Origin: Malurus cyaneus samueli
Taxonomy: Eukaryota > Chordata > Aves > Passeriformes > Maluridae
NCBI GenBank assembly: GCA_009741485.1
Contig: VKON01000103.1
Location: 143,039 to 207,038, forward strand
Direction: 5' to 3'
DNA: 64,000 bases
The translations under genes were made by a program, and so were the position numbers. How positions within the stretch are numbered: the stretch's first letter is position 1; every line of letters starts with the position of its first letter. Under the pieces are notes generated by a model, which had not been told where the DNA came from, did not search any database, and saw nothing but the letters and a program-made list of their open reading frames with translations. Shown piece after piece: positions 13,566 through 62,800 of this stretch.

Positions 13566-13610
13566 ATGGATTGGCGGCGGGGCGGGGCCGCGGCGTGCCG
13601 CGGGAGCTGA
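13566..13610 (+). other. upstream ORF 1 in the USP47 5' leader (14 codons)
   Basis: ATG in a strong context (GCCATGG) opens a 14-codon frame ending in TGA at 13608-13610. It would be translated only if transcription starts upstream of it, in which case it could reduce initiation at the main USP47 start. Confidence 0.45.
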
Positions 13611-13627
13611 GGAGTGGAAGAGGAGGT

Positions 13628-13754
13628 GGAAGAGGAGGAAGAGGAGGAGGAGAAGAAGAAGAGAAGAAGAAGGAGGAGAGAGGGAGGAGAGGAGGAGGAA
13701 AAGGAGGAGAAGAAGGGGAGAAGAAGAAGAAGGGGGAGAAGAAGAAGGGGAGGA
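13628..13754 (+). repeat. 127-nt uninterrupted polypurine tract
   Basis: Every base from 13628 to 13754 is A or G, arranged as GGA, GAA and AGA repeats with GGGG runs. It probably lies in the USP47 5' leader, ending 88 bp before the start codon. Long polypurine/polypyrimidine tracts can form triplex (H-DNA) structures and are unstable in length. As RNA it would be an unusual GA-rich leader. It also creates spurious Glu/Arg/Lys-rich frames on + and Ser/Leu-rich frames on -. Confidence 0.95.
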
Positions 13755-13792
13755 TGAGCCGCGGGCGTCCCCCCGCCTCCCGCTGCTGCTGA
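13754..13792 (+). other. upstream ORF 2 in the USP47 5' leader (12 codons)
   Basis: ATG at the end of the purine tract (AGGATGAGC) opens a 12-codon frame that stops with TGA at 13790-13792. That is 50 bp before the USP47 start and in a different frame. It lies close enough to affect scanning or reinitiation; its function is inferred only from position. Confidence 0.45.
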
Positions 13793-13842
13793 CGACGGCG
13801 CTTGGTTCAGCCTGCTGCGGGCTCCGCGCCGCACCACCGGCC

Positions 13843-52705
<38,863 letters not shown>

Positions 52706-52809
52706 TACTTGCTATAGCATTTTCCCTGGGGAATTTTTTTTTGTTTCCAATCAAAAGGTTCACTACTACTGTGTAGTGCCATTATGGCAAGGACATTCAT
52801 TAGGTGTAA

Positions 52810-52866
52810 AGCGCTGACAGCAGCAGGGCCGGGGCGGCAGCGCGGGGCCCCGCCGGGCCCTCGGTG
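52810..52866 (+). promoter_or_regulatory. GC-rich self-complementary block in USP47 3' UTR
   Basis: An abrupt GC-rich segment in an otherwise AT-rich UTR. GGGCC at 52826-52830 and CGGGGCGG at 52830-52837 can pair with the downstream GGGGCCCCGCCGGGCCC stretch, so a stable RNA hairpin is likely. It lies about 105 bp after the stop codon and before the first poly(A) signal. Confidence 0.55.
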
Positions 52867-52925
52867 ACTTGGAATCATGTTGTGCACTATAGTCAAATGT
52901 ACTGTAAAGCTCAAAGGGATGTGCA

Positions 52926-52931
52926 AATAAA
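52926..52931 (+). promoter_or_regulatory. AATAAA poly(A) signal 1 of USP47
   Basis: Canonical hexamer 221 bp after the stop codon. Use would give a very short 3' UTR. Confidence 0.5.
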
Positions 52932-53041
52932 AGATTAGAACTCAAAAGTGGGCGGGGAGGGAAACGAGTGGAAATTGTTGAGGACAGTGTGCACATAGTA
53001 GCTAGTGAAACTAGCCTCCAACAGGATACTCATAGCTTAAT

Positions 53042-53047
53042 AATAAA
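53042..53047 (+). promoter_or_regulatory. AATAAA poly(A) signal 2 of USP47
   Basis: Canonical hexamer within TAATAAAAGC. It is followed by a T/G-rich stretch (TCTGTTTGTTT near 53080) of the kind expected of a downstream element. Confidence 0.55.
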
Positions 53048-53349
53048 AGCTGTGCAAAGGCCATGAAAGAATCCTTATCTCTGTTTGTTTCACTGATACA
53101 CGCATTACCTCATCAGAGAGTCTGGAGTAAATGTTAACACATTGGTTCTAGGAGAGCAGCAGGAAAGGGCTGGACGTGGGAGTGCTGCAAGTGTCAGCTT
53201 TTAGAATATTCTTCCATAAAACGGGGTCTGCGAGGTGTCTGCAGGAAGCTGCCAGCGGGCGTTGTTTGTTTGCAGAAGTGTTGTAAGGTAAAGTGGTTTT
53301 TCATAGGTTACGGAAGCCGATGAGCAGCTCTAGTATATTACGTTCGATG

Positions 53350-53363
53350 TGTAAATAAATAAA
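53350..53363 (+). promoter_or_regulatory. Pumilio-like site overlapping two AATAAA signals
   Basis: TGTAAATA (53350-53357) matches the Pumilio recognition element UGUANAUA. It overlaps AATAAA at 53354-53359 and 53358-53363. The hexamers are canonical; the regulatory role is inferred from motifs only. Confidence 0.55.
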
Positions 53364-53908
53364 ATCTGCCCTACCCATTTACCAGAACTGCAGTTCTGCT
53401 ATTTACCATGCTATTTCTTTACACATATCAACATTCATTGTGTACATTTGGAAGTATAGTTGCCTGTTTCAATTTGTATTCATTTTTTGTTTGACGATAC
53501 TGGGTACTTTAGGGTTGTACTTCCCCTTGTTAATGACGTTTTTGTTCTGTTCCGCTACTTTTTGTACATTTTGTTTTTAAGACTATTACAAGTTTGCATC
53601 TTCTCCACCTGCTGAAAATCAGTTTATTTTTCCCAGAGTTGATTTCATAGCTATATGTAGTCAAATATTGGGGCGACCTCTTAACACCTCAATGTATGAA
53701 CTTGGTAGTTCAGGCTGTGGTGCAAAGACTGATGCAGTCAACATGATTTCATTGCAAAGCCTAGGAACAGCAATTTTTTGCTTTGGTCCATAAAGATCAA
53801 TAGAGAACAATTCTCCATAGTTTTTGGAAAAACCACCTAATTTATAACAATCAAAAGATTTTGGTAAACTTTTTCATGCCAGATGCTGTTTACAACAATG
53901 AACATGCC

Positions 53909-53914
53909 AATAAA
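53909..53914 (+). promoter_or_regulatory. AATAAA poly(A) signal 4 of USP47 (distal)
   Basis: Canonical hexamer in GCCAATAAAAC followed about 20 bp later by TTCTGTTGTGTTATTTT, a T/G-rich downstream element. This is the best candidate for the main distal 3' end. Confidence 0.65.
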
Positions 53915-53935
53915 ACATTTGTTCATTCTGTTGTG

Positions 53936-55214
53936 TTATTTTAATCATTAAATGCTGTGTTTTTTATTTAAAAATTACGGAATTGTTTCATGGACATACA
54001 GTTTCCCAAGGCAGTGCTGGAATTGCAAGGCTGTGTGTTTGTGTGTGTGTGAGAATGAGAAGCAGGCATTGCAGAGAGCAGTTCCCTCCTGACTCCTCTT
54101 CCACTGCCCTGCCCCTCTTGGCCAACTCGGGGCAGGGGGAGGGGGTGCAGAGGGAGCTCCATCCCCGAGGTAGGAACTTCATTCAACTACCATTGCCCCT
54201 ACAAATAGCGACTGCTGAAGCATCCTGAGAGCTTTTGTAAGAGAGAAAAAATACCTATTAAATGTATTACGAATTTTCTTCAAACTCAGACATTCAGAGA
54301 GGCAAAAATGCAGAGATGAAATTCAGGGATTGCAGCATCAAGAACTTGAAGGGAAAATACTGTCCTGAAGAGGGCAGGATTGACAGACAGTTACTGCTCT
54401 CGTGGATATTTTTAAACAGGAAAATTGCAGTGACATTTCATTCCTTCTCTTTATATAGATATTTCTCTAAAGCACAGGAATTTTATTCAGGATAGGAAGG
54501 GAGGGTAAATACAGTGAACTCTCAAAGCCACTGTCTGTGTCTGTGTGTATGTGTGTGTTGGTGTGGGAACTGGTTGTAGAATCCTTAAACCCAGAATCAG
54601 TTCTGGTCCTCCCCTTTTATAATGATAATGATTATTATTCAACATGGAATTTGTTGAAAAGCCTTCATAGACCAGAAGTGGTGGAAGATGTGCAGATTGG
54701 TGGCACAGTCTTCTCTCTGCTCCTGTTATTGGTGCTCTGCTGTTCCCAACTGGACATAAGCAGTAGGGATTTTTTAAGGAGAAGCACCATGAAAAGTGAC
54801 TTGGCTGTAACCTCGTGTTATGTTTTACATGTGCAAAAGAACACGGTGAACTCTACAGCCCAGAAAACTATGAACAGTGGAGGAGCCGTGGTAGCAAACT
54901 GGTGAGACTGCTGGGCAGTTTGATGGGTCTGATTTTACTCTTAGCTTGCTATGATTTCTTAAGTCAGTGACCTTTTAAGATGGTAAAAATAATCCCATCT
55001 TGTAGCATGCACAGATTTATGCCTATGAAGTGTATTAAAAGCATAAGCCAATTCTAAGGAAATTTTAAATTCCTTTAAAAATTCCTTTAAATCAATGACT
55101 GCAACAGTGTCAAAGTAGATGGTTCTTACCCTAGAAAAATGAAACAATTCTGAACATCTGTATTCAAAAATCACTTACATAATTACTATAGTAACTTAAA
55201 ATTATTTATGCTTG
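53936..55214. other. intergenic gap between convergent USP47 and DKK3
   Basis: About 1.3 kb between the inferred 3' ends of the two genes. It holds two short TG-rich microsatellites (54031-54052 and 54524-54563) and a small GC-richer patch at 54.08-54.17 kb. Open frames here look spurious. No gene recognised. Confidence 0.6.
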
Positions 55215-55488
55215 TATTTTTTAATGAGTACAAGTTTATTTCTGACGTACAAGGGGCAAGTACAGATGCAGAAGAACACTCATGTGGTTGCCATCTGACA
55301 GCAGGTTTGGTCCAAGGATTGAGTGGATTCCACGGTCGCTGGACATGCAGGTTTGGTGCACAGAAGGATGCTCACTGAACACCTTATTTATTGCACTTCC
55401 ATCCAGCAGGGCCTGTTCAGGGTTTGTACAAGCAAGACACTAGACAAAAAAAAATCTAGAAATTACTAACTAAACTGGGGCTTGGGCT
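55215..55488 (-). other. DKK3: DKK3 3' untranslated region (inferred extent)
   Basis: Read on the - strand, this follows the DKK3 stop codon. AATAAA hexamers occur at 55387-55392 and at 55235-55240. If the distal one is used the 3' UTR is about 270 nt, shorter than I recall for human. The extent is inferred from signals only. Confidence 0.5.
55235..55240 (-). promoter_or_regulatory. AATAAA poly(A) signal of DKK3 (distal)
   Basis: TTTATT on the + strand reads AATAAA on the - strand, 249 bp past the stop codon. A second copy lies at 55387-55392, nearer the stop. Confidence 0.55.
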
Positions 55489-55732
55489 TCAGATTTCATC
55501 TCCCAAAACCAGGTCCTGAGCTGAGTCAGGCTCAGGCTTCAAACCTGTGTGGTCCTCCAGACTTTCTAATTCTCTACGCACTTCCTGAATGACCCTGCTT
55601 TCCTCATAATCAGAGAGAAGATCTTGGGGGATCAAGCTGAGAAAGGGCATCTCATCCATGATTAAGGGATCTTCTTTTTCAGTGTTCTGGGTTCCGTTGG
55701 CAGACAGCTGACACACAGATGTAGCTCTGTGG
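55489..55732 (-). CDS. DKK3: DKK3 last coding exon
   Basis: 244 nt; on the - strand the acceptor is TTTTTCCAACAG|CCACAG and the stop TGA lies at 55491-55489. It encodes the last cysteine of the second Cys-rich domain ([11 protein letters not shown]), a second possible N-glycosylation site (NGT), and the acidic tail with [20 protein letters not shown], like the human SFMEEVRQELEDLERS. The next intron upstream (55733-56897, 1.2 kb) shows nothing recognisable. Confidence 0.93.
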
Positions 55733-58700
55733 CTGTTGGAAAAAGACACATCAGGTCATAAGAGTAATCATTTTGTGTTCTGCTATTTCTTTATGAAATT
55801 CTCCGTTCCCTCCCCACATAAAAACATGTTAAATGCACAATGGATCTACCCTAGCTGACTTTGCACACATGATTGTCACATGCTTGACAGCTGGAGAGTT
55901 GAGATTGCCACACACAAAGACCTTAACAACACAAACTGTCTGATCCTGGGACACGAGAGGGCAGTGGCCCTCAATTAAACAGGTAACAAAAAAATGATAC
56001 CTGATGCTTTAAATTCAGGTGGAAAATTCTTGTGAACTAGAGCTGGACAATCCAGCTATAGTCACCTCCTAATGAAATCCTGTTTTTCTATATCCTCATC
56101 TGAAATGTTGTTCTTAACCAGACCTGACATTTGCTGAACAGAGCCCTGAGGTTAATGGTGCATTAGCTAAAATTTTGGTGTTGAAAGGATGGGATCAGCC
56201 CTGCTTGCTTCCTTAGGTGGCCTTCATGAAACAAAATGTTACCCAATTCCTTTTCAAGCATGAAAAGTAGAATAAGTTGCACACAGAAAACAGAAATACT
56301 AATCTACATCTCTATCACAGCTATGATTTCTTGTTGGAAGTCAATATGATGCTGGCAGGGTAGGAGTAAACCTGGAGAATTTGTTGAAGAGAAAATGTAG
56401 ATTTTCTAAAAATTCTTCTAATGCAAAACTGAAATGATCTCAATTTTTGCCAATGAAACTGGTGATGATTCAAATCACTCCTGGTAAAGAATTATGAAAA
56501 GCATGATCTATGAAAAGTTCATATTAAAATACCTTTAACATTCTAAAGCAAGCAAAACATCTGACAGAAGCCCAGTCTAACACAGAAAGTTGGACAAGAA
56601 TTGTGGACAGAGAATTAAATCAGAATGATGCATCTCAGCAGCTGGTAGTACTGACTGATGAAAAAAGCTGTACCAGCCTCATTTATTCACACCCTTAATT
56701 CACACCAGATTAATGTGTTGCCAAATTCAGTGAGGCACATCTGTGTGCGACAAAGCAGAAAGTTTCAATGCTACTGAGGAGAAAAGGTGTCAGAACCTTT
56801 TGTAGGGAGCAAGAATCTGCAAGTTCTGGAGCAATTTCCCACAGCAACAGACCTCTCCCAAATGTGAAGCAGCACGTTTGCCAGCTTTGGTCCTCACCTC
56901 TGAGGCTGGCAGCTCAAGCCACTGGCACAGGGGCATTTCTCCAGGGCTCCATCGGGCTCCAGGTCCCAGGAGATCAGGTTGAGCAGTCTGTTGGAAGGAT
57001 CGTGGCAGGGCTCCCCTTGCTCAGGTAAAGGTGTGCACACCGGGAACAGCAGTTCTGCAGGCCAGGGGAACATGGTAGAAATCACTAGCTGCTACACTGA
57101 CATCACCCCGTGTTTCATTCTGTGCACGAGATACAAAAAGGTCTTGGTCTCTTTTCAAGTCCCCTTACGTATCAGGGAGCCACTGATACTAGGTGTGAGT
57201 AACTCATGTGGAGTTCATCCCTGATGAGCAAGAGCAGCTCGCCTCAGACTGTCAGGCCAGTACAGCACAACTCCATTGCTTGCAGATTCCAAACACTATT
57301 CCAGCCCCAAGAAAACCAACATTACAGTGAATCCTTTACAATGAATAGCATTAATGGTTTAAAATCTAAATAAACACCTTTTTAATTTAGAACACTGTTA
57401 TTTTAACTATTTCTTTGCAGAGGCTACAAATACATAGCAATCATTCAGACACCAAATAATACGGCCTCAAGAACTACAACTCATACATTTAATATATTGT
57501 TTTAGTAATTCTGCTGTAGATAAAGCTGTTTGATGGCATTTTTGACTTGGCACCCTTCAGCCTGTGTAAGAAATTATGTAAGAAGGTTGTGTCCTTTGCA
57601 TTTTCCTCATTTCAGTAACTTCCAGTCTCAGTCTGGAATTCAGCTCTTCCACATGTTCCTAAAAAACATCCCTTCTTCCTCCTGTCTTCAGTCAACTCAT
57701 ATGGCAGGATAAAATAAGAGAAGAATTCAAAATTAGGTTTTTTAACCAGACTTTGTCAAAAGACAGATATGTGCACATGGGCACATATGCTTCAATGTAT
57801 ATAACCTATCGGTTTCCAATTTCAAACCATGAAAACATTTCCACCTGCTTGCTGATAGGAGGGAGAAGCCCCTTTCAGTCAGCTCATTAATTTCTTCTGC
57901 ACCTTTTTCACTCTCTTGTTTTCACTCTACTGTGTGAAAGCTTGACATAGAGCTCTGCTGCTTTTAAATGTCCGAGATTCCTCTTCAGAAATGTAAATTT
58001 CTGAGCTTCTGCAGCTGATCTCATCTCTAGTGTGCAACAGGCAGCAGTGTGCACCCCATCAGGCTGTTCCTCACTCCTAATTCTACCAAAATTTATAATG
58101 AAATGAACACAGTGCATTCCACAGACCAAGGGAGAACAACCTGTTGATTGTGCAGAGATTGAAACACTTCCCCTGGGCTGGAAAGAGCCAAATCTCGATG
58201 CTCCTGCAGGATGAGATGAACAGGATGAAGCTCTGTTACCTTTCTGAAAAGCACAGCAAGTGCCAGGGTTGCAGTCGTGCTGCTTCTCACAAATGGTGCC
58301 GTTGTCCCCTCTGGAGATGGATCTGTGGCACTCTCCCCACACGCAGAGCTGCTCCCCACAGCACTCCACATCCCGGGAGCAGCGCTGCCAAAGGACAAGC
58401 AGGTCACCAAAGCACGTCAGCACTCACTGAATGTGTCACAGCCAGCTGCACACACAACAGGAGCCTGGGCCTGGAGACAGCAAGGTGTGCTTTAAATCTG
58501 TGTGTGTCATACTGACATGCACTGTTCCAGTACAACTGCTGCATTTCCCAATTTGAGCACACAAATAACGACTGGCACACAGGAACCTCCCCAGCAGAGT
58601 AGCAGCTCTCCATCCAGCCTGGCCTGGAACACTTCCCCCGGTGATGGGGCATCCACAGCTTCTCTGGGCAACCTGTTCCAGTGCCTCACACCCCCACAGC

Positions 58701-59833
58701 AAAGAATTTCTTCCCAAAATCTGATCTAACCTGCTCTCAGTTTAAAGCCATTCCCCCTTGTCCTATCACCACGTGCACTGTGAAATGTCCCTCTCCAGCT
58801 CTCTAGGAGCCCCTTTAGCTACTGAAAGGCTGCTCTAAGTTCTCCCTGGAGCCCTCTGCTCTGCAATCAAGGGGAAAAAAGTTAATAAATGAAACATCAT
58901 CAGTGGAGAACATTACTGATTTTTTCCATTGTTAAACACAGTCAGGAATTTACAGTTAATTCACAAGAATTCTTTTTAAAGAGCAAAGCAAAAAAAAGTC
59001 TTACTCAAATCCATTTTTAGTGTAATAAAAACCAGACGTCCTTGGTGACCAAGAAATTTTGAACAAGTATCTCTCTGCAAATCAGAAATGCACATCTCTA
59101 GCTAAAGGTACCTTTGTATGACAATTACCCCATGACCCCAGTCTTTCAATTAACCCACCTAAGCAATCAACCTAATAAAAACCATATGTGCCACTTTGTT
59201 TCCTTTTTTAGGTAGTTTGATTAACATCCTGCAGAGTTGTAGCAGGTCAGCATTCCAGCAGCTTTTTCCTGTTGGTGTAAAGCCCTGTCTGGGCAGCCAC
59301 ACAAAATCTGTATTTCTTTTCCAGCGAATCCCACAGGCAGTGCTTAACACAGGGCAAGGACTAGGACTATACTGGGGCTATTAAAACCTGCTAATTAAGG
59401 AGCAAACCCAGTGTAATTGTGGAGGTTCTAGGTCAGGGGATTGATTGCACCTACTTGAGGCTTAGCTTGCTTTACAACAGAAGGATAGCTAGGATCCGGT
59501 TTTTACTTTATCTTACAAGTGTTCTACTGACAACTGCAAAGAAAAGATAGGGAGGGGAGTAGTTGTTGGGTCATCCTAATCTGGATTTTTAATTACTCCA
59601 TGTTAACATGAAAATTTTTTTACCCTCATGCAGAAAGCTTTGCATCTTCCTTTCTGGCAATTTTGACATGCTGACATTAGCAACAATAACTGATTGAGAT
59701 TCTAAAGATCACATTAAATCACATTTCATTCAGGACTTACTGTGTGCTGGGGTTTGCAGAGCTGACATTTGTATTCAAAAGTGGAGAACTGGCAATATTT
59801 CCCTGTTTCACAGTCTTCATCAATGATACACTC
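55489..59833 (-). CDS. DKK3: Dickkopf-related protein 3, last four coding exons (partial)
   Basis: DKK3 is a secreted glycoprotein of the Dickkopf family, known for effects on Wnt signalling and for being silenced in immortalised cells. Four exons join in frame (93+145+157+244 nt) to give 212 residues, equivalent to about residue 147 to the end of the 350-residue human protein. Order: first Cys-rich domain (from ECIIDEDC to LCVWGEC), an NGT glycosylation site, the colipase-like second Cys-rich domain (from [10 protein letters not shown] to SVCQLS), and an acidic tail ending LVLGDEI. The signal peptide and N-terminal exons must lie beyond 64000; I found none between 59834 and the edge. Cysteine spacing matches the family. 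The tail after the last Cys is the most divergent part. Confidence 0.95.
56898..57054 (-). CDS. DKK3: DKK3 penultimate coding exon
   Basis: 157 nt; acceptor GGCCTGCAG|AACTG and donor CAGAG|GTGAGG on the - strand, phase 1 in and phase 2 out. It encodes [40 protein letters not shown] and [11 protein letters not shown], the core of the colipase-like second Cys-rich domain, very close to human. The intron upstream (57055-58239, 1.2 kb) shows nothing recognisable. Confidence 0.96.
58240..58384 (-). CDS. DKK3: DKK3 exon linking the two Cys-rich domains
   Basis: 145 nt; acceptor CCTTTGGCAG|CGC and donor AAAG|GTAACA on the - strand, phase 0 in and phase 1 out. It encodes [19 protein letters not shown], which closes the first Cys-rich domain, a short linker with NGT, then [20 protein letters not shown], which opens the second. 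The intron upstream (58385-59740, 1.4 kb) holds a CR1 fragment. Confidence 0.95.
58605..58863 (-). mobile_element. CR1 LINE 3' fragment, minus orientation
   Basis: Read on the - strand it follows the avian CR1 3' region: a block near GGCTCCAGGGAGAACTTAGA, GACAAGGGGGAATGGCTTTA, GGGAAGAAATTCTTTGCTG, GGAACAGGTTGCCCAGAGAA and CATCACCGGGGGAAGTGTTC. About 260 bp are kept, longer and less decayed than the other two relics here. It lies in a DKK3 intron, in the same sense as DKK3. Confidence 0.88.
59741..59833 (-). CDS. DKK3: DKK3 exon with the first Cys-rich domain start
   Basis: 31 codons, phase 0 at both ends; acceptor TTTCTTCAG|GAG and donor ACA|GTAAGT on the - strand. It encodes [20 protein letters not shown] followed by [11 protein letters not shown], matching human [16 protein letters not shown] and the following residues. 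It is the most 5' DKK3 exon visible. Confidence 0.95.
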
Positions 59834-62800
59834 CTGAAGAAAAGCATACAAGTGTGATTTGCCACAAATCCGTATGTCCACTTGAAGTACCAGAAACTCT
59901 TCAAGGACTGGATTTCTTATTATTATACTTCAAGAAAAAATCTTTATCTGGTTCTTCATACAACCATAGTTGTGTATCAGACCAATGCCCTCCTCCCAGG
60001 TTTATCCAAATAATCTGGCCATGAATTGTTGGGTGGCTTCACCTCATAAATGCATGGCAGTGAGGAGAATACAGAGAGTGAGTGGATGTATTTGTGCACC
60101 CTCATGCCTGTGGGTGTGTTCTCCCATCTAATGGTTACCTCTCAAAAATTGTATGATTAATACTCTTCTTAAAATGCCTTTTTTTTTTCTCCAGGCTGGA
60201 AACAATCTAGTCAATAGAAAAAAAAATGATAGTACCACTCTGAGTCACCTCTACTCCATTATTGGTTTGTACCATTGTTAGTGGAAAGGGAAAGGAAAAA
60301 GGAAAAGGAATTACACAAAAGTCCTTGAATTCTCTGAAGTAAGCACTTGGCTGCTCTTTGGTAGACACTGATCTCACTTGCTGCAGCAGATCATCTGTGA
60401 AACCTTCATTGAAAGTTTCCACTGAGCCTCTCATTTTCTTCATATCTTTCCAGATTCAACCTTTTGGAAGGTCCTTCCCTGTGTGGGGCAAGGCTGCTCT
60501 GCCCAAATCAGCCTGGTCTGAGTTACCCATTTTGCCATCTCAGATGTTTTCAAGCAGTTTGATCACCCAGAACACAGAACAGAAGCCAAACACAGTCTAG
60601 GGCCTGACTCTTTCCAAGTCAAAGACTTGACATTCAGGTTATACATTTATAATTCAGAAGAAGTCATTTTAGCTATTTTAAGGAATTAGCATTACTAGGC
60701 CTAGGCTGCTATAAATCATCACAATGTTTTTCAATTTCATTACCCCAGTACTGTGTGTGTGGATCACATCACCCTCTGCCCATAGAGCACACTGAGCATA
60801 AACAGGGGGAAGCAGAGAATTTCTCATTTCAAGTAACACAAGCAGAACACCATGGCCAGAGTTAAACTACTTTCACACAGAAACCCACTTTCTTCAGTGT
60901 GCATCTGGTTTCTGTACCTCACTGTGGCAGTACTGTTAATACTCTGGTTTGCTGGTGATACAGGATGTACTGTATCATACTCATTTGGTTTTGCTTTTCC
61001 CCCTAATACTTAATTAAAACCCTAAGAGTAGACTAGAAAACATGCTCATGTCTATCCTGATGCTGTCTGACTTTCAAAATGGAATCACTGATTTTGTCTA
61101 CTCCCTCTCCCCACGCACACTCACCCTACCACCACATTCTCAGAAAGTTTTAGGAACATTGGAAATGCATGAGGGCACCTTTCACAGTGTCCTGGGACAA
61201 CTGTGCTTCAGAAGCTTCTCTGAACAAAAGCCCCTTTCCATGTTTAATAAAAGCTCTCCATACAAAGTAATTCCCTTTACAAAAACCTGTAACTCAGGTC
61301 AGTCTTGGTGTTAACCCCCATAAACCTCAGTTACAGATCCTTCCCAAACAGTGCCAGAGCTTACCCAACTGCACCTGTGAGACAACAACAATTCCACCCA
61401 TGGCTGAAGTGCCATGTTCCCATTGGGACTGGCATCTCTTAGCAAGGAGCACTTCTAAGAGTTAACATTTCTGTGTTTACAAATCCTTTCTGGCTTTTGT
61501 TTCAGCTCCTACAAGTTGTTTCACGTAGGGCTGGTCTCCATTACCACAGCAGATGGCAAAAACTGCTGAGTAGTAAGGAAAAAAAAAAGCATAAACCTGT
61601 TTTATATCCTATATGTATTAAAAAAAGGGCAGAATTACATAGAATGGAATATTGTTTTATGGAAACTACTACCTTAATTTGAAACGCAGTAGCATTTCAG
61701 TTCCTAATCTCTCAGTTGTCTAGACAGGGCACATAATTCATTTGTCTTTAATGAGATACGAATTCATTTGCCCTGAAATACCTCAAAACCTCTGTAATAC
61801 TTTCCAGCAGCGCAAACCTCTCACTGCTGTCCTGCCAAGTACACAGCACTCATAAAATCAGGAACTTCTGTCAAAAAAGAACATCCTAAAAAGAGCAGAC
61901 ATGGGCTGCAAACTGCAGTACGGGTCACATCCCAGTGCTGTGTGGGAAAGCCAGCTCTCTGGGTGGCTGCTCGACAGGAATGGGGCTTCTGAGCTCAAAA
62001 CTAACAAATAACAACACACAAGTCCCTTGGTTTAGTCTTGAACTTCTCCATAGAGCTAATCTCATCTGATTCCTTTTCCCCCATTTCCAGAAAGACTTTA
62101 ACTGGAAAAACTTAATTTCTGGTTCCCCATGTGACACAATATAAATGAATACAAAATATGTCTACATGACATTGCTGAAGGTGGCCTGAAGGCACTGGAG
62201 CTTGGCTTTAGGTGCCCAAAAGCAGCACCTTAGCCTTAAGATACAGTTAAAAACCTTAGGGAATTAATTGAGACAGGCCGTCAAAACACTGATGCATGAT
62301 GTTTATAAACAAAATTTTCCTAATGAGTTTGCAATTAATGGTCTTATCAGAGAAATGCATCTACCTCTGTTAACTGGAGAACAATAATTCTCTGATAACC
62401 AGAAGATGTGTCTAAACATTTGTGATGTGAGAGACCCTGGGTTTTATTCCCAATGTCTGGAGATGTGGCGGCAGTTGGAACCTCTGCAGAGCTGTGCTGT
62501 GTGTATCTATCTCAACCATTCTAAGATTATAACAGATGTAAATAAAAGATAAAAAGATAAATTATTTATGCTATACCTCCAGTGCTGTAGCCTGTATTTC
62601 CTAAAGCCTTAGCTGCTGCTGTCACCCTATCAGCTAAGGCTTGCTACTTAACTAGATAACATGGTTTCAGCTAAAACCTCAAATAAGCAGCTGCTGGAGC
62701 CAATGGATTAAGTCATGTAATCAAAACCAGCGGAAAAAAAAATTTCTCATTTGCCTTAAAGCTTTTCCTGTCATGATTAGTTTGCTACATGTGTGCAAAG

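Larger units (their letters stand above)
52706..53935 (+). other. USP47: USP47 3' untranslated region
   Basis: AT-rich sequence after the stop with AATAAA signals at 52926, 53042, 53354/53358 and 53909. The end point is inferred as about 20 bp beyond the last strong signal. It contains a GC-rich block at 52810-52866 and a Pumilio-like TGTAAATA at 53350. Use of several signals would give alternative 3' ends of about 0.25, 0.35, 0.67 and 1.2 kb. Confidence 0.65.

Noticed and set aside
60207..60443. 78-codon minus-strand frame considered as a DKK3 exon
   Set aside because: It lacks the expected DKK3 N-terminal segment and a matching phase-0 donor, and has no similarity to the family.
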